Shown: positions 34,575 to 46,779 of the stretch, one piece after another
How positions within the stretch are numbered: the stretch's first letter is position 1
Layout of the letters: each line of letters starts with the position of its first letter
Assembly (NCBI GenBank): GCA_963930655.1
Contig: OZ005604.1
Location: forward strand, 17,370,001 to 17,434,000
Direction: 5' to 3'
DNA: 64,000 nt
From: Myrica gale
Lineage: Eukaryota; Streptophyta; Magnoliopsida; Fagales; Myricaceae
Notes under the pieces: generated by a model
Told to the model about the DNA's origin: nothing
What the model saw: the letters and a program-made list of their open reading frames with translations, nothing else
The model's database searches: none
Translations under genes and position numbers: made by a program

Positions 34575-35117
34575 TTTGCAACCATCCTGATCCAGCTATG
34601 GCTCCAAACTCTGTTACTCTCAGTTCTAGTCATATCCCTATATCTAGCAGAAGCTGCGAACCTTAAAGAAACTCAGCTATCCTTGTACTTCCAAGACATC
34701 TCGGCCCAGGGCAACCCCAATGCCACGGTCATCCCAGTCGCAGGCATCGCCGGTAAGGCTTGGACCTTCACCCAGTTCGGAACTGTCTATGTCACAGATG
34801 ACTACATCACCGAAACCGCCGACCCAAATTCACCCGCAGTTGGCCGCGGCCAAGGCATGTACGTGACAGCCGGGTTGGACGGGTTGAATTCACACGTCAT
34901 GATATCAATAGTGTTCACAAACAAGGAGTACAACGGAAGCACTTTGCAAATACAAGGAATGAGCAAGCAGTTCGAGCCCGTCAGAGAGGTTGCAGTGGTC
35001 GCTGGGACAGGCAAATTCCGGTTTGCTAGGGGCTATGCAACATTTGAGACACACTTGTTGGACATCCCTACCCAATACTCTGTTATCCGGTGCAACGCCA
35101 CGGTTCAGCATTACTAG
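34575..35117 (+). CDS. Dirigent protein, without an ATG start
   Basis: Dirigent proteins are secreted proteins that steer stereoselective coupling of phenolic radicals into lignans and related compounds in the cell wall. The open frame has 180 codons. It starts with a clear signal peptide (ATILIQLWLQTLLLSVLVIS, cleaved near AEA), then LYFQDISAQGNPNAT. The conserved beta-barrel blocks follow: FGTVYVTDDYITE, GRGQGMYV, IVFTNKEYNGSTLQIQG, VREVAVVAGTGKFRFARGYA, and ending CNATVQHY. The length is normal for the family. However, the frame opens just after a TAA (34572-34574) and the codon where ATG is expected (34575-34577) is TTT; no other in-frame ATG lies before the signal peptide. Either the start was lost (recent pseudogene), translation uses a non-AUG codon, or the assembly has an error. 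Family assignment is firm, function is not. Confidence 0.85.
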   Translation, partial: FATILIQLWLQTLLLSVLVISLYLAEAANLKETQLSLYFQDISAQGNPNATVIPVAGIAGKAWTFTQFGTVYVTDDYITETADPNSPAVGRGQGMYVTAGLDGLNSHVMISIVFTNKEYNGSTLQIQGMSKQFEPVREVAVVAGTGKFRFARGYATFETHLLDIPTQYSVIRCNATVQHY

Positions 35118-37740
35118 CTAGCTGAAACTGCTTGATGAGTCTTGGTCCGGGATGCGACTGTGCCTTTGTTTGTACTTTTGTTTTCTAAATTGTTTTCTTG
35201 TTTTCGCTTTGTAAACTCCGAGATGCTTTGGCCTCTGTCGGTACCTATCTATCACCTGGCTAACACAAATAATCGAGATTTTAAAGTCGGGTTTCAGCAC
35301 GAAATTTTTGTCCATTGTGCAGATCGAGTCAAAATTGATCGGCGCAGAAATAAAGGAAATGTTTGGCAGCTGATATATCGAGCTCTCAAATTTTTTTATT
35401 TTAATAAATTTTTTTCTTAAATTTTTTTTATCTAATTATTATTTTCAATTTAAATAAATATAAAAAATTCATTTAAATTATATCTTTACTTTTTTTATCG
35501 ATTTCAACACCTCAATATTTTAACAATCCAACACCACCCATGTGATCCTACTTTATTCCAACATATGTTTTCCGCTTCTGAGCTAATTAATTAAGTGCTT
35601 TCCTTTCTTAATCTTATGGGATTAAGTAGCTTTGATCTGATGATTCTGATTTCCATTGTTAATTTGGAACCACTCCCTTTGATAAAATCTTTCTGCTTGA
35701 CGTGTATGCCACTCTACAATGTCTGACAGATTTCCTTTTTATCTTCTCTTAAAGCACTGGTTTAACGTTGATAATTAAACAACTGAATTTAGTAGAAATT
35801 TTTTTCCTGTCCAGAAGTTATTTTTAGTAGTTATTTATTTAAAGGCTCCAAATGGGCACATTGGAGACCCACTAAACAGTTACCGTTTTGTTGCTTATAG
35901 CTTAAGCACAAACGTCTAGCTATCTAGGGCACAGTTCGAGCATTAAACAAACCAAGTCGTGTTCCACTCAGCACCACTAGACCAATGCCACTACCATTGT
36001 CGGTCACTAGCATATAATTATAATGAATGACAAGAGAACAGAAAAATAATACTGACAAGAGACATCCAAGAAAAAAGTGGCAGTTGGTCGAAGGGTCAAA
36101 ATTGGCCTCCTTTCGACAAAAAATAAAGAGGGTAGTTGGAAACTGAGGTCGAAATTTTTTGTATTGAAAAGATGACAGGTTGAACAACGACTATTTTTCT
36201 TTTACTTTTCATGAGAGTCAACTTTGTCAGTCGACTGTGTTGGTCGAGTTTTTCCACTTTATCTGCATAAGTTGGACTAGTATAAGAATTTTTTTTCTAA
36301 TTTTTAGCTTAGCCCTCCAATTCCATGATCCATCCTCGCCTTTCTTATTTTCCCGTAACAATTCATATGCATTAAACTAAAGCAGTCCCACTGAACAAAG
36401 GTCCAAATATCTCCCCAGAGAAGAAGCCCTGAAGAGGGATAAAAGAGTACAAAGTAGATTGCCGAAATGGGCCAACTCGAAAAGTTAATATCAAATAAGG
36501 GCCAGCTTGAAACTTCGGTAGCAGACCGCTCAAAAAAATATCTATCTGCCCTGAAAAGAAAACACGTTTGAGAAACTCCCAGCGACAGCTTAGTGGTCAG
36601 GAGGGAGATCCTCCTTGGAGTTCGACTTGTCAAGTTCGAGACTCAAGGATGTGGGATTAATTTTTTTTTACTAGGTGAGTTCTTGACATATCTGCTCCCT
36701 GAATTGTGGGGTCGATCCAGTAAATCGTGATTTGTACTTTAAGGTTGGGCCAAACGGGTCCGACTTTAGGGATTTCCACGTTATAAAGAAAAACACGTCT
36801 GGGAGCTGCCATTAAAGTTTGTAGAGGTCCAGTTAACAAACTCACACCATAGCCTGAACCAGTTTCCGCTATTTTTTTTTGGATAAGTTTCCTTTTCATT
36901 TCAGTGTATAATCTCATATTTCTCTCTCCAAATAGCATATGTTCTGTAGCAGCGAAGATTTTAACTCATATTCTCTGTTATACCATTATTCCTGGTTTCG
37001 TCTTCTATTAACACAAACCAGTTCGATGTACAACAATCAAAATCAAAGCAACAACTTAATTTTGCAGAGATAAAGGAGCTGAATTTTGCAGAGATAAAGG
37101 AGATGCCGAAAATCAAGCTAAAGGAAAAAATATTGCTCGATGTAGAAAAATCAAAATCAGGGCAACGGACAGACAAAGGAGAAAATACTGCAGCCAAAAA
37201 TTAAGCTAAAGGAGAAAATATTGCAAGCAATAATACCTTGAATGCCGAAAAACAAGTTAAAGGAGGAAATATTGCACCATAATGACTTGTCTCATTTATT
37301 GCTCAGCATTGACAAAGTCAAAAGTGCTACATATTTGACTTAGCCAAATCAACGGGATTCATCCAGTACAAGGCGTCAATTGGAGACAAAGACGCCTCAA
37401 GTTCAACGGTTTTTTTTTCAATTAATAGTTTTTAAATACAATTATTCTCTTGCCTTCAATACGTTAGATACTTTACTTTAAATATCCTATGTAATCGGCT
37501 CTTGCTGTTCACGTTGAAAGAAAATACAAAAAATTCCAGTTACAATTCAAATTTTCTTCTTCTTCCTCAATAGAGCTTGGAGAATCATTGCTAAAATTTT
37601 GTAGAAGTCGTTTAAACGAGACAAACTGAGTGTACAATTATTTACTTTCAATTTAAAATTGCATGTATATATAGTACTAGTCCTCGAGAAGGTAACTTAA
37701 TGGTATAAATTAAGCCTATCGAAAAATATATCATCTTCTA
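35118..37740. other. Intergenic stretch with MITE and SINE-like remnants
   Basis: No gene recognised. About 35370-35545 is an AT-rich MITE remnant (AAATAAATATAAAAAATT blocks) resembling 43805-43955. About 36585-36670 (AGTGGTCAGGAGGGAGATCC ... GTTCGAGACTC, then a T run) resembles a SINE or LINE tail. At 37040-37270 a word like GCAGAGATAAAGGAG recurs imperfectly. Confidence 0.35.
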
Positions 37741-38638
37741 AGCATCGGCGGAAATAGCCAGGGGCAAAGGGGGCAGCCGCCCCCCTCCACTTGAATATGT
37801 TGAAAAAATTTATAAGTATTTTACAGGTAGCTTTAGAGAAGCCTCATGTTATGTTAGAGAAAGAGAGAGAGAGTGAGTGATTTGAGGCAGATGTTTACTA
37901 AAGGGTCATGACGCAGTCACGAAAAACGGTTTAAAAAGGAAGCAAAAAGCAATCTGTAGGGTTTGGGTGGACCCACCAAAGTCAAATGATCAACGTTTGA
38001 GATTTTCTTCGTTTTTTTCTGCAAAACATAGTCTATAAGTCGATGGTCAAGAATTGCTAGCCGTTGCTCGCTCTGCCGCATACCCAGAATTCACTCCATT
38101 TATTTGTCCTCATAGTTCTTGATATGATTACTTTTGCAGCTGTTGGGTTCTATGTCTCTGGGAGCAAAAGCTGGTACCTTTCTTGACCTTGAATGGCTAG
38201 CACATGGAGAAAACTAATTTAGTATATTAATAAATTATAAATATAAATATAAAATTTCATCTTGATAAGTTACATTTTAATTTTATTTTTATTTTTTCAT
38301 ATCACACATTCCAACTTAAATGAAAATTAATTTTTAATCTTTAAAATTACAACTTTACCTTCACAGAAATATTGTCAAAATAATTATGGATGGCAATTTT
38401 AAAATGAAAATTGTACCTTTACAAATTAACGATAATTAATGCGTTTGTGCAGTATGAACAAAATAATAATTATGATCGTAAATTAAGTGTCTATACCCTT
38501 ATAGATTAGAGGGTATAAAATATATTTATCTCTTAACTATATATAACTTACTTATGATTTTAGTGTATATGCTCTTATAAAATTTCACTCTCAATGTCCA
38601 ATCTATTCATTGCTTGAGTTGCGATATTTATTGCTAAT
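37741..38638. other. Possible hAT end and AT-rich stretch before the transposase relic
   Basis: GGCGGAAATAGCCAGGGGCA at about 37747, followed by GGGGGCAGCCGCCCCCC, resembles the terminal region of hAT elements like that at 28873. The rest is AT-rich with no coding pattern. Confidence 0.35.
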
Positions 38639-39255
38639 GTGATTGATCCAAGGTCTAAGTTACAAGTAATGGGACAGATGGTGAGGTTGATGTACGGTGG
38701 AATAGAGGGAGAAAAGTTGGTTGCTAGTATAGCCGATTTGTTTCGTGCATTGTTTGATGAATATGCGTTGGGATTACCTCAAGCTCAAGTGCATTCAACT
38801 ACTAGTAGTGTGTCTCCTCCTCCAGTGGTTGATGTTTTTTCCAGCAAGCGAACTTTAATTGAGGATTATTGGACCACGGCTGTATCATTTGAAACATATT
38901 CATTAACACTCAGTGCAAATTAGAGATTGATCGGTATTTGGCTGATCCACTTGTTGCTCCAGAGAAGAATTTTGATGTATTGAAATGGTGGAAGGGTAAT
39001 GATTTACGATATCCTGTCATTGCTAAGATTGCACGAGATGTATTAGCTATCTCTATTTCCACTGTGTCTTCAGAGTCCGCTTTTAGTACGGGAGGACGTG
39101 TACTTGATCGATTTCGGAGTTCATTAGCTCCAACGATTGTGGAAGCCCATGTTTGCACCCAAGATTGTTGAGGCGTGCAGATGAAAAGGAATCAATTAAC
39201 ATCAAAGAAACTTTGGATTGTATCGAGAGTTATGACATGGATTCTGGTAAATAAA
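38639..39255 (+). mobile_element. hAT transposase relic (RICESLEEPER/ZBED type), C-terminal part
   Basis: A first frame gives IDPRSKLQVMGQMVRLMYGG and LRALFDEYALG-like text ending near 38921. A frame change leads to CKLEIDRYLADPLVAPEKNF, DVLKWWKGNDLRYPVIAKIA and RDVLAISISTVSSESAFSTG, the hAT dimerisation domain. A one-base loss before the expected WLRRADEKES block disrupts the end. At least two frameshifts; the N-terminal zinc finger and catalytic core are absent. No terminal repeats could be assigned with confidence. Confidence 0.85.
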
Positions 39256-40117
39256 ATTTGTTTGTAATTTTAATTTGCTTTACTTATATTTATTTATTTT
39301 TAACATTTATTGACATTTAAAGTTTTAAACATGCAGAAATAGCAAGCAATAGCACAGCAGCAAGCGAACTTGGGACATCAACCACTGGCGAAACTTAAAG
39401 AGAAAACTCATTTGTAACATTCGCAAGTTTTTTAGTTTGTTAATGTATTTGTTTATGCGTGTTTGATACATTAGTACTTTTAACTTATGGTGCTTAATTT
39501 TGTAAGCTATTTGCAATTAATTTATTATCTTAAGATTAATATTCAATCAAAATCAATAAATCATCCCCTTTTTAGTTTTTACGTTTACTACAATTCAATA
39601 ATCATATTAGAAATAATACCAACAATTTTTTCAATTTAAATAGGAATTGTATGATATCACGTAGTATTTATTATAACTCAATTGTTTGTTCCAATTCTAA
39701 ATTCTATATAATTTTGTAAGATATTTACAACTAATATATTATCTTAAGACTCAATAACTCATATTCAATCAAAATCAATAAATCATCCCCTTTTTACGTT
39801 AACTTTACAATATTCATATTAGAAATAATATCATCAATTTCTTAAAAAATATCACGTGCTATAGCAGTTAATTTCTTAGTTTATATATTATATCCTATAT
39901 AACATTAGAAAGTAAATTCACATAAAATAATCATTCATACTTGTTTGGACTGCATACCATTATATTGAATGATTGCTAGATCAAAGAAGAAAAACGATCA
40001 GTGATTAACAACATCAATCTTATCTTCCCCAGTAAATAGATATTATATACTTATCTAATATCTAGTGCAAGTTATATAGAAGAATAAATAATTAGTAAGA
40101 TTTTCCAGAAAAATGAA
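39256..40117. other. AT-rich stretch, no gene
   Basis: Contains two related copies of a segment with AATCAATAAATCATCCCCTTT (about 39545-39575 and 39770-39795) about 225 bp apart, suggesting an old local duplication. Nothing coding. Confidence 0.5.
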
Positions 40118-40690
40118 TTAAGTATTTAAATCTTTAAATGAATTCACATTTTTAAATCATTAAATGAATTCACATCTTTAAATTAATGAGAAAACTATGG
40201 TGGGAGTTAAATGAATTCACATTTGTAAGTCTTTAAATAAATTCATATCTCTAAATTAATGAGGAAACTATGGTCAGAGTTAAATGAATTCATATTTTAA
40301 GTCTTTAAATTAATTCACAATTTCACAATTTCAAATCTTTAAATGAATTAACATATTTAAATTAATGAGCAAACTATAGTAGGAGTTAAATGAATTCACA
40401 TTTTTAAGTCTTTAAATCAATTCACATATTTAAATTAATGAGCAAACTATAGTAGTAGTTAAATAAATTCATATTTTTAAGTCTTTAAATGAATTTACAT
40501 CTATAAGTCTTTAAATGAATTCACATCTTTAAATTAATAAGCAAACTATGGTAGAAGTTAAATGATTCACATTTTGAAGTCTTTAAATGAATTTACATAT
40601 TTAAATTAATAAGCAAACTATAGTATGCGTTAAATAAATTCACATTTTTAAATTAATGAGCAAATTATAGTAGGAGTTCACATTTTTTTA
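40118..40690. repeat. Tandem repeat, about seven units of ~73 bp
   Basis: Units contain GTTAAATGAATTCACATTTT, AAGTCTTTAAATGAATTCAC and TTAATGAGCAAACTATAGTAG, starting near 40203, 40276, 40382, 40455, 40554, 40627 and 40673. Units at 40276 and 40455 are longer by internal duplication. AT-rich minisatellite. Confidence 0.85.
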
Positions 40691-40699
40691 ATCTCAAAA

Positions 40700-41232
40700 T
40701 TAAAAAATGTGTTGAAAAATGAAAATAAAAAAACGGAAAAAAATTTGAAACCGGTCCAGATCGGAGTGTATTTCAGAGGACCGGACCGGACCACTTATAA
40801 GTGGTCCGGTCCGGTTCTTTATTTTAGCAGGATCAGAAATCCGATCCGACCGCATTCCGGTCTAAAAATCAGACCGGATTTCCTGTGTTAGGTGGTCTTG
40901 GGCCTTCTCAACCCCAAAAGCTAGCTCAAGAGGTGAGGCTTTCCCTCACACTTATAAACTGACCACCAACCCCTTCCACAACCGATGTGGGACAACCCCA
41001 ACAATCTCCCCCTCACACATCGGGCCTTGGGTTGGATGCAGACAACCCGTTTCTCCCATGGACTGTTGGGTCCGAGACTTGTTGGTAAACCTGGGCTCTG
41101 ATACCAGTGTTAGGTGGTCTTGGGCCTTCTCAACCCCAAAAGCTAGCTCAAGAGGTGATGCTTTCCCTCACACTTATAAACTGACCACCAACCCCTTCCA
41201 CAACCGATGTGGGACAACCCCAACTGCAGCCC
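40700..41232. mobile_element. hAT-like MITE hosting a nested TRIM
   Basis: GGTCCGGTCCGG-rich inverted words (40740-40880: ACCGGACCGGACC, then GGTCCGGTCCGG) and a terminal GCAGCCCTA at about 41225 resemble the hAT MITE at 30358-30797. The TRIM at 40886-41225 sits near its right end. The left boundary is unclear. Confidence 0.5.
40886..41225 (-). mobile_element. TRIM retroelement with near-identical LTRs
   Basis: Two direct repeats of 118 bp (40886-41003 and 41108-41225, beginning TGTTAGGTGGTCTTGGGCC) flank about 104 bp. On the minus strand this interior has a Met-tRNA primer-binding site (TGGTATCAGAGCCCAG, next to the right repeat). A purine tract (complement of ATCTCCCCCTCACACATC) lies next to the left repeat. 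The LTRs are almost identical, so insertion was recent. No coding capacity, as in all TRIMs; structurally it looks whole. Confidence 0.9.
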
Positions 41233-44180
41233 TAATAAACCCTTTGCCAAAGTTGTCGCTTGAAGTATCTATAACGGTAGTAGATTCATTATGAACGCCG
41301 TTCATTAATAATGGCACTAGGAGAATCGCTCAGCCTTTTTTTCTTTTCTTTCCACGACGAGTGAAAGTTCATCCAAGCAAAAAAGGATTATCCACATCTA
41401 TTTGATTGAAGAAAAAAAATATTTATTACGTGGAAATGAACGTAAAGGCGACCAAAGAATATGCCTTTGCTTCAAAAAAATATCTTAATCAGAAACCTCT
41501 GGACACCACTATGCTAGAGCATGACCTAATTTACGTCGACTCATAAGTCACTTAATGATGGATTGCATCAATGTTTTCACGAAGTCCCGAGACAGAAAGA
41601 TTGATAACATCTATAGACGAAAAGCTAGTTGGATAGCTATACGTATATAGTACTACATATTCAAGTAGAAATTAGGGCTGCAGGGATAGAGCCTTTATCC
41701 CTTTTGCTGAATATTTAAAATGACCCTAAGCCCACTGTGTTCTTACTCTTCTTCCCTTTCTTACGAGAGAGAATGATATCATTTGAGCCACAGCTAATTA
41801 CTGGGCAACGAGAATAAACATGTCTGCGCAGGTATATAGTGGATTCCACATCTTGTGCCGCGACCTTTTTTCTCCCCTTGGGTTTTGTTTGGGAAGAAGC
41901 ACGAAAGATTAATGTGTCCTCGAATCCATAATGAAAACAGAAAACATGTCAATGCCAACCATGTGGGATAACATGCAACCTCGTCCTACATTCAGCTTCT
42001 TCATACCTATTTTTCTTAAAAGCTTCTTCATATCTCAATAGACCCATAAAGCAAGGAAGAAGAACAAGACAAACGACTTTCCCGAATCACAATGCCATCT
42101 CTCGCGGTTGAAGAAAAAAAGGCGCAAGAGCAAGTGGGTAATACAAAAGGCTTTTTGTAGAAAGTATGGTTACGTAAATTTCTGCTAAAATTCCTTATCT
42201 TTTTTCTTCTTCTTTTTCTCTTTTTGGAAAATTCCTTATCCTTGTTTGTATTTGCTAGATACATTTAATCTACATGTTGATCATATGCTTTTCAATGGAC
42301 CACTTAAATATTTCTGCAAATTAGTTGCGTCTCATGCCCACAAAGAGATTTGGGGGATCATATATGTCTATCGTACTGCAGAGTCATATGCCGATACGTT
42401 TCTCTGTGGGTATGTCTTCATCCAAGTTGCAAACATCATATCATGATCACCACTAGTTTGGCTATAACCTTTGACAAGTCTGTTTTACTCCTGCCTAATG
42501 GGTTGCAGTACTTCACACCCATTCACCCTAGGCGAACACCAAAATTAATTTTCTCCTGAACATACCCAAACTCTTTACTCTAGTACCCTTTTCCGCCCCG
42601 GGAGATCTATATATATGATTCTACACCTGGATTCCTAGGCACTCATTAGATGGCCTTCATCTCTAATATAGGCGATCCCTAGCTAACAATTGAAGCAGAA
42701 CGTGTTTTCTTATGTAAGATTGTCTTCGTATTCCGCCGCCTATGTTTTTGCTTTTTGGTTTAATTGCGTATACCACCGTCGATAATTTCAAACATACTTA
42801 ACCTTCATTTGTCCAAAATTCTGAGATGTCAAAATTTCGAACAAGTTTATCCCATTCTAAAATTTTCAATATCTAGCCACACATTTTAAAAGTTTTACAA
42901 ACCTTAATAAATTTTAATATCTAATATATTTCTACAAATTTAAGAATATTCTTCGAAATTTCGTCAAACAAACAGTGTACCGTCTAAATTAAGAATGTAT
43001 GAACAGAAAAACAAGAAAATTGGGTCCGTCCAGAGACTCTTCTCACAGCCTACAATATTGATAGACCCGTAGATTTTAGGGAGAGACCTCGAATTTTCGT
43101 GCGCAATAAACTGAATAAAGCATGTCCACGAGCCAACTTGAGATGAAGACAGCAGGGTTCGTAGTACTGAACAGAATCTATGCTCCGTGGACCGGACTTT
43201 GCTTTCTTTTTTTCTTTTCTCTTTCTCGGCCATTGGACCTTCCTTTTTTTTTTTTGGTAATAACTGGGCGTTCCTTTCATTTTCGTGGAAAAATATCTTT
43301 TCGGACAGTTAGAGGTGTTACCGGTACGGAAGAGATGGATATGTAAAACAAGTTAAAATACATTTTAGACGGGCACATGTATTCCAGCAGGACACCGATA
43401 TACAGTTTTAACCCAACATTTTCAGGTTAAGTAGATACATGTTCGCTTTTCTGATACTTAATGAGGAAAGATGGGGCCTTGGAAAAGGTCGCTGCTTGTT
43501 GGGAAGCATCATCTGAAGTGGTAGACCGTAGACGAATGGTTTTCACTTACGTCGCCCGATATTGAGACTTCGCGTTCGCCCGATTATTCCGAACTCCAGA
43601 GTGTTATTTCCGAGTACTCTGATCCAACAAAGTTCTTCGAGGACTTTTTTCTGGTTTTGTGGGAGCTTGTTGAGAACTAGCTGCCACATTGTAGAGAATC
43701 AAACGACAACGTCACATCAATCGTGTCACTTTTTATCAGCGGTCGTGCGTGATGAATACAGTGCGAAGAGCCTTATTCCCTCAACGAAATATATTAATGG
43801 ATATATTTGGTAGTAAAAAATTTGTCTCTAAAATTTATATTTTAATAAAATAATTCTCAATTTTTTTAATTAAATCATCAGTTTCTATTTTAAATAAATA
43901 TAAAAAATTATTTAAAAAATATCTTTTTTTTTATCAATTTTAACATTTTGTACAAGGCTTTTGTTTTAGATAAACGAAATATGTAATAAGACAATCGAAT
44001 GGATTCCACTATTGTGTTCTTAGCAAAAACAAAAAGGATCCCACTATTGCGTGGATGGAGCTGTAAAGAGGAGAAAACCAACTCATCTTTCATTACAAAC
44101 AAAGTCAAAAGGGGCTAGCCCAGTCAGCCGCCTTGAGGCCTCTGCCCCCAAGTACGCGTCCGTAAGACACTATTTGATCA
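41233..44180. other. Intergenic stretch upstream of the SLAH gene
   Basis: No gene recognised. Short open frames (41058-41294, 42028-42446, 42964-43346, 43562-43813) lack recognisable domains. About 43805-43955 is an AT-rich MITE remnant similar to 35370-35545. Confidence 0.45.
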
Positions 44181-44190
44181 TATATATAAA
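44181..44190 (+). promoter_or_regulatory. TATA box of the SLAH-type gene
   Basis: TATATATAAA lies 46 bp upstream of the ATG at 44236, implying a very short leader. Confidence 0.5.
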
Positions 44191-44235
44191 GCATTAGAAG
44201 CAACAAACAATGAGTAGAACAATCTAGCATGCAGA

Positions 44236-45736
44236 ATGGATGAGAAACAGTCTCAACCCCAAATAGAGATCATCATTGATGCACCTGGTGAAGCGACGCA
44301 ACCACATTCTCAACCTAATTTCATCGTCGTCAAACAATCCTTATTACTCGTCTTATCCAAATTTCATGCAGGTTACTTTAGGATTAGCCTGTCTCTCTGC
44401 AGCCAGGCCTTACTCTGGAAGACCCTTGGAGAGCCAATCCGCGATGCGCACGCTTTCCGGCAAGTTTTTTCAATGCTACCTCCTTCGGCTTTCGTCCTTC
44501 TGTGGTCACTGTCCCTGTTTACACTGCTTTCCCAATCCCTTCTTTATTTTCTAAGATGTCTGTTTCACTTTGAAATGGTTAAAGCCGACTTCCTGCACCA
44601 TGTTGGAGTAAATTACCTATTTGCTCCATGGATTTCATGTCTCCTCTTGCTTCTATCATCACCTTTCATTGCTCCAAGTACCATCTACTATCAAGTACTT
44701 TGTTGTGCACTTCTTATCCCGGTAGTGGTTCTAGACGTTAAGATCTATGGCCAGTGGTTTACGAAAGGACCGTGGTTGCTATCAACGATGGCTAACCCGA
44801 CGAGTCAACTATCGGTGATAGGAAACTTGGTGGGGGCGCAGGCAGCAGCCCAAATGAGCTGGAGTGAGGGTGCACTGTTCATGTTTTCATTGGGACTGAT
44901 ACATTATTTGGTGCTCTTTGTCACACTATATCAGAGGCTTTCGGGGAGCAATAGCCTTCCGGTGATGCTAAGGCCCACGTTCTTTCTGTTCATTGGCGCT
45001 CCAAGCATGGCAAGCTTTGCGTGGCACTCCATCTCTGGGAAGTTCGATGTTCCATCCAAGATGCTATTCTTTCTCTCGCTGTTCCTCTTCATGTCCCTGG
45101 TAATTCATTTATTTATTGAAACCTTTACGGATGTCTTTTCAGAAAAAAAAAGAGAGATCAAGGGATAGAAGTTCATAATCTAATTGTAGATAGCAAGAGT
45201 TTCTACCATGCATGGTCCAACCGTCTAAGTCATTTTCATCAAATACAAATGAGGCACGACACATCAACCATTAATGAGGTTGACAAATTGCATCAAGTAA
45301 TTGATCTTCAAGTTCAACTTTTCTTTGTCTAATGTTTCGCTCCTTTAAGCCGATCATCCTTGATCTTTTTTTCCCTTGGTTTCTTTTTTCGGCTCAAAGG
45401 CCTATACAGATTTTAGGTTAATTTCTTGCTTCAACATGAATACAGGTCTGCAGGCCAAACCTATTCAAAAGATCCATGACGAAGTTCAGCGTAGCATGGT
45501 GGGCTTACTCGTTCCCTTTGACAGTCCTGGCACTGACTTCAATTGAGTACGCGCAAGAGGTGAAGGGTGGTGAAGCGCATGCCTTAATGCTTCTACTAAT
45601 TGTAGCCTCAGTGCTGGTCACTTTGATGTTAATGGTCATCACTGCGCTCAGAACTAATATGATGTTCCCGAGCAGCAGCAATCCGCTTCAAAGCCCTGTG
45701 AGCTCCGATACTGCAACGCCGGCGTCCGTAGGGTGA
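44236..45736 (+). CDS. SLAH1: S-type (slow) anion channel, SLAC1 homologue of the SLAH1 type
   Basis: Two exons, 44236-45099 and 45446-45736, joined by a GT-AG intron, give 1155 nt and 384 aa. The N-terminus is short and cytosolic (about 45 residues), unlike SLAC1/SLAH3, and typical of SLAH1/SLAH4. About ten membrane helices follow. Family blocks are GYFRISLSLCSQALLWKTLG, NYLFAPWISCLLLL, YGQWFTKG, NPTSQLSVIGNLVGA, HYLVLFVTLYQRL, GAPSMASFAW, and after the splice VCRPNLFKRSMTKFSVAWWA then YSFPLTVLAL. These proteins carry chloride and nitrate across the plasma membrane; SLAH1 in Arabidopsis assembles with SLAH3 in root stele to load chloride into xylem. The intron has no in-frame stop for its first ~70 bases, so the single-frame reading over-runs the splice site. 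It looks intact. Confidence 0.93.
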
Positions 45737-46559
45737 CAGACAGATCATCTCGCATTAACTGAAGTAGATTTTACTTGTTCCTGTGTATCTTACCAAACTT
45801 TTTTTTTTGGTGACACCACACTCGAACAGTTGTGGAAAACTTTTCATATGGGATGTTTGTTTGCCAAAATTTCAAGAAATATTCTCAAAATTTTGAGAAT
45901 CTCTTGGATATTGAGATTTATTAGAGTTTTTGAAAAGTTTGAAGTATAAATGTTAAAAAATTTAGAGTGTTTTATTTGTTCGAAATTTTGATATCCCAAA
46001 ATATTAGAGTATCAAACATTATCATAATCTTATGACATATTTGAGGGCAATGGAGAACGCTAGCTCTCTTGGTATTGATACACTTCTAATCAAATTCAAT
46101 TGATATGTTTTTCCTTAATATATATTCAGAAGAATCCCTTCTTCTTTTATCCTGCCCAATATATATTTTGAGTGAACTTGGAATGGTGTGAGAACCACGT
46201 CGATCTCTATGCAAGTGAAAATACAACTATGTCATCACGTCTCTTTTGTTCATCTCTTTTCAGACTACAATCACTCACCCCATAACTTTGAAAAGAAATG
46301 CATAACATACTAATATTTTAGTTGAAAAGGAAAACCACTATTAATAAGTTATGATCTTTCCGTACCCACGAGCACGCTCAAATTTCCTGTTTGTGTTCGT
46401 GCTAGCTCCTTGCCACATATCCATGTGGTGGCAGAGTTATCTTTAATAATAGTTACTATCTCTCTTTTTATTGTAATGTACGGTAGATGAAATTAAAAAA
46501 AGAAAAGGAAGAGGAAAAAGAAAAATATTGTTACCGTAAACATTATAATAATGAATAAT
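45737..46559. other. 3' flank of the SLAH gene
   Basis: No gene. 45845-46020 is an AT-rich MITE remnant (GGGATGTTTGTTTGCCAAAA ...). Confidence 0.4.
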
Positions 46560-46745
46560 AAAAAATTGAAAGAGATGGAACAAAAACAAATTGTCACAGA
46601 AATTTACGTAGTTCGAGAGTCTACCTACATTGCGCTCGATGTAGAGACAGCAGCTAAATTTTACTATGTCAAATTATGATTGCAACATATATTTATATAA
46701 AAAATAGAGTTGCACACAAAATTAAAAAGTTTTTAATTTATTCCT
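46560..46745 (-). mobile_element. LTR fragment
   Basis: Contains AATTTACGTAGTTCGAGAG...CTACATTG, the same LTR block as at 11300 and 57925, in antisense. Non-coding fossil with uncertain ends. Confidence 0.35.
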
Positions 46746-46779
46746 ACTCCATAACCTATGGGTCACTTTGTTAGGTTAT

